A stretch of 64,000 nucleotides of DNA from Steromphala cineraria (lineage: Eukaryota; Mollusca; Gastropoda; Trochida; Trochidae): assembly GCA_916613615.1 (NCBI GenBank), contig OU744725.1, forward strand, positions 7,484,708 to 7,548,707, given 5' to 3'. Under the pieces are notes generated by a model, which was not told the origin of the DNA, searched no databases, and saw only the letters and a list, made by a program, of their open reading frames with translations. Below are positions 63,601 through 64,000 of this stretch, piece by piece (the stretch's first letter is position 1; each line of letters starts with the position of its first letter). Made by a program: the position numbers and the translations under genes.

Positions 63601-64000
63601 CATTACGCTTTGCACACTACGCATTATACGCACTACGGACATTTATGCTCTTTACGTTATAGAACTGGTACCTTTTGTGATTAATTACATTGTTATTTCA
63701 ATTTCATATATCAAACATTTCGGTAATCTGACACACACATGAAAGGCACATACATCCTTATTAGCCAGTCAACACTTAACATATTTTGAAAAGTAGTGTT
63801 CATAGCTGTATTCTTCTGCGATCTTTCAGATTCTTTATCCGTTTTGATTTTATGAAGTCCCCATAATATTCTCGGAATGTCTATTACCAGGGACTTATCA
63901 AGATTGAAACTTGGTACTGTCTCAATGATTAGTTCTAGAACACAAGCGATTGCGCTATGGGACAGGGGAACCAGCCAGGACCACTTGACAGAAGTGGCGG

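Noticed and set aside
1..64000. CRISPR array, phage or bacterial operon
   Set aside because: No regularly spaced direct repeats, no dense long frames, and spliced genes instead.

Overview
The window reads as AT-rich, repeat-rich, gene-poor nuclear DNA of an invertebrate animal, not a prokaryote or virus. Coding sequence lies in short exons with GT..AG borders. There are two 5'-truncated non-LTR retrotransposon tails, a tRNA-derived SINE with an ATT tail, many small inverted-repeat DNA transposons, and long micro- and minisatellites. A marine lophotrochozoan (mollusc-like) is my best guess; that is inference from overall style, not from a diagnostic gene.

Genes. The only well-supported genes are two tandem paralogues on the + strand, at 19-3229 and 13188-18774. 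Both have four coding exons, the same intron phases and an identical 124-nt second exon. Each product has a signal peptide, six cysteines at matching places, a CSA...YxxC(V/M)D motif and a hydrophobic GPI-like C-terminal tail. They look like recently diverged small secreted, membrane-anchored proteins of unknown function. Weaker models are a three-exon gene at 9872-11277 whose second exon is split by a perfect palindromic transposon, a two-exon 48-codon transcript at 47568-48060, and an exon-like open stretch at 26165-26436.

Layout. 0-19 kb: the paralogue pair, with a Mutator-like long-TIR element (5080-6317, 11-bp target duplication), a TTAA-flanked MITE (8659-9013), two large palindromes (9381-9520, 10167-10305), a SINE and further TTAA MITEs (one inside an intron of the second paralogue). 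19-29 kb: two LINE 3' ends (minus at 21.5-22.5 kb, plus at 24.7-25.4 kb) and a fold-back element. 29-49 kb: mostly non-coding, with GC-richer blocks (29.0, 34.0, 41-42.6, 43.2 and 44.2 kb) that resemble promoters or enhancers, plus a long CCAT/CTAT microsatellite. 49.7-53 kb: a knot of partial tandem duplications with nested inverted-repeat elements. 53-64 kb: non-coding, with enhancer-like blocks at 56.0, 59.9-60.4 and 62.3 kb, second copies of two MITE families, and at 63.1-63.6 kb a cluster of nested GCGTAATGCG repeats.

The most unusual pattern is a set of long inverted repeats whose arms differ from locus to locus while the loops share a GAG-GCG-AGC-GAG character. The second is a very young hAT-like palindrome that appears to have landed in an exon.
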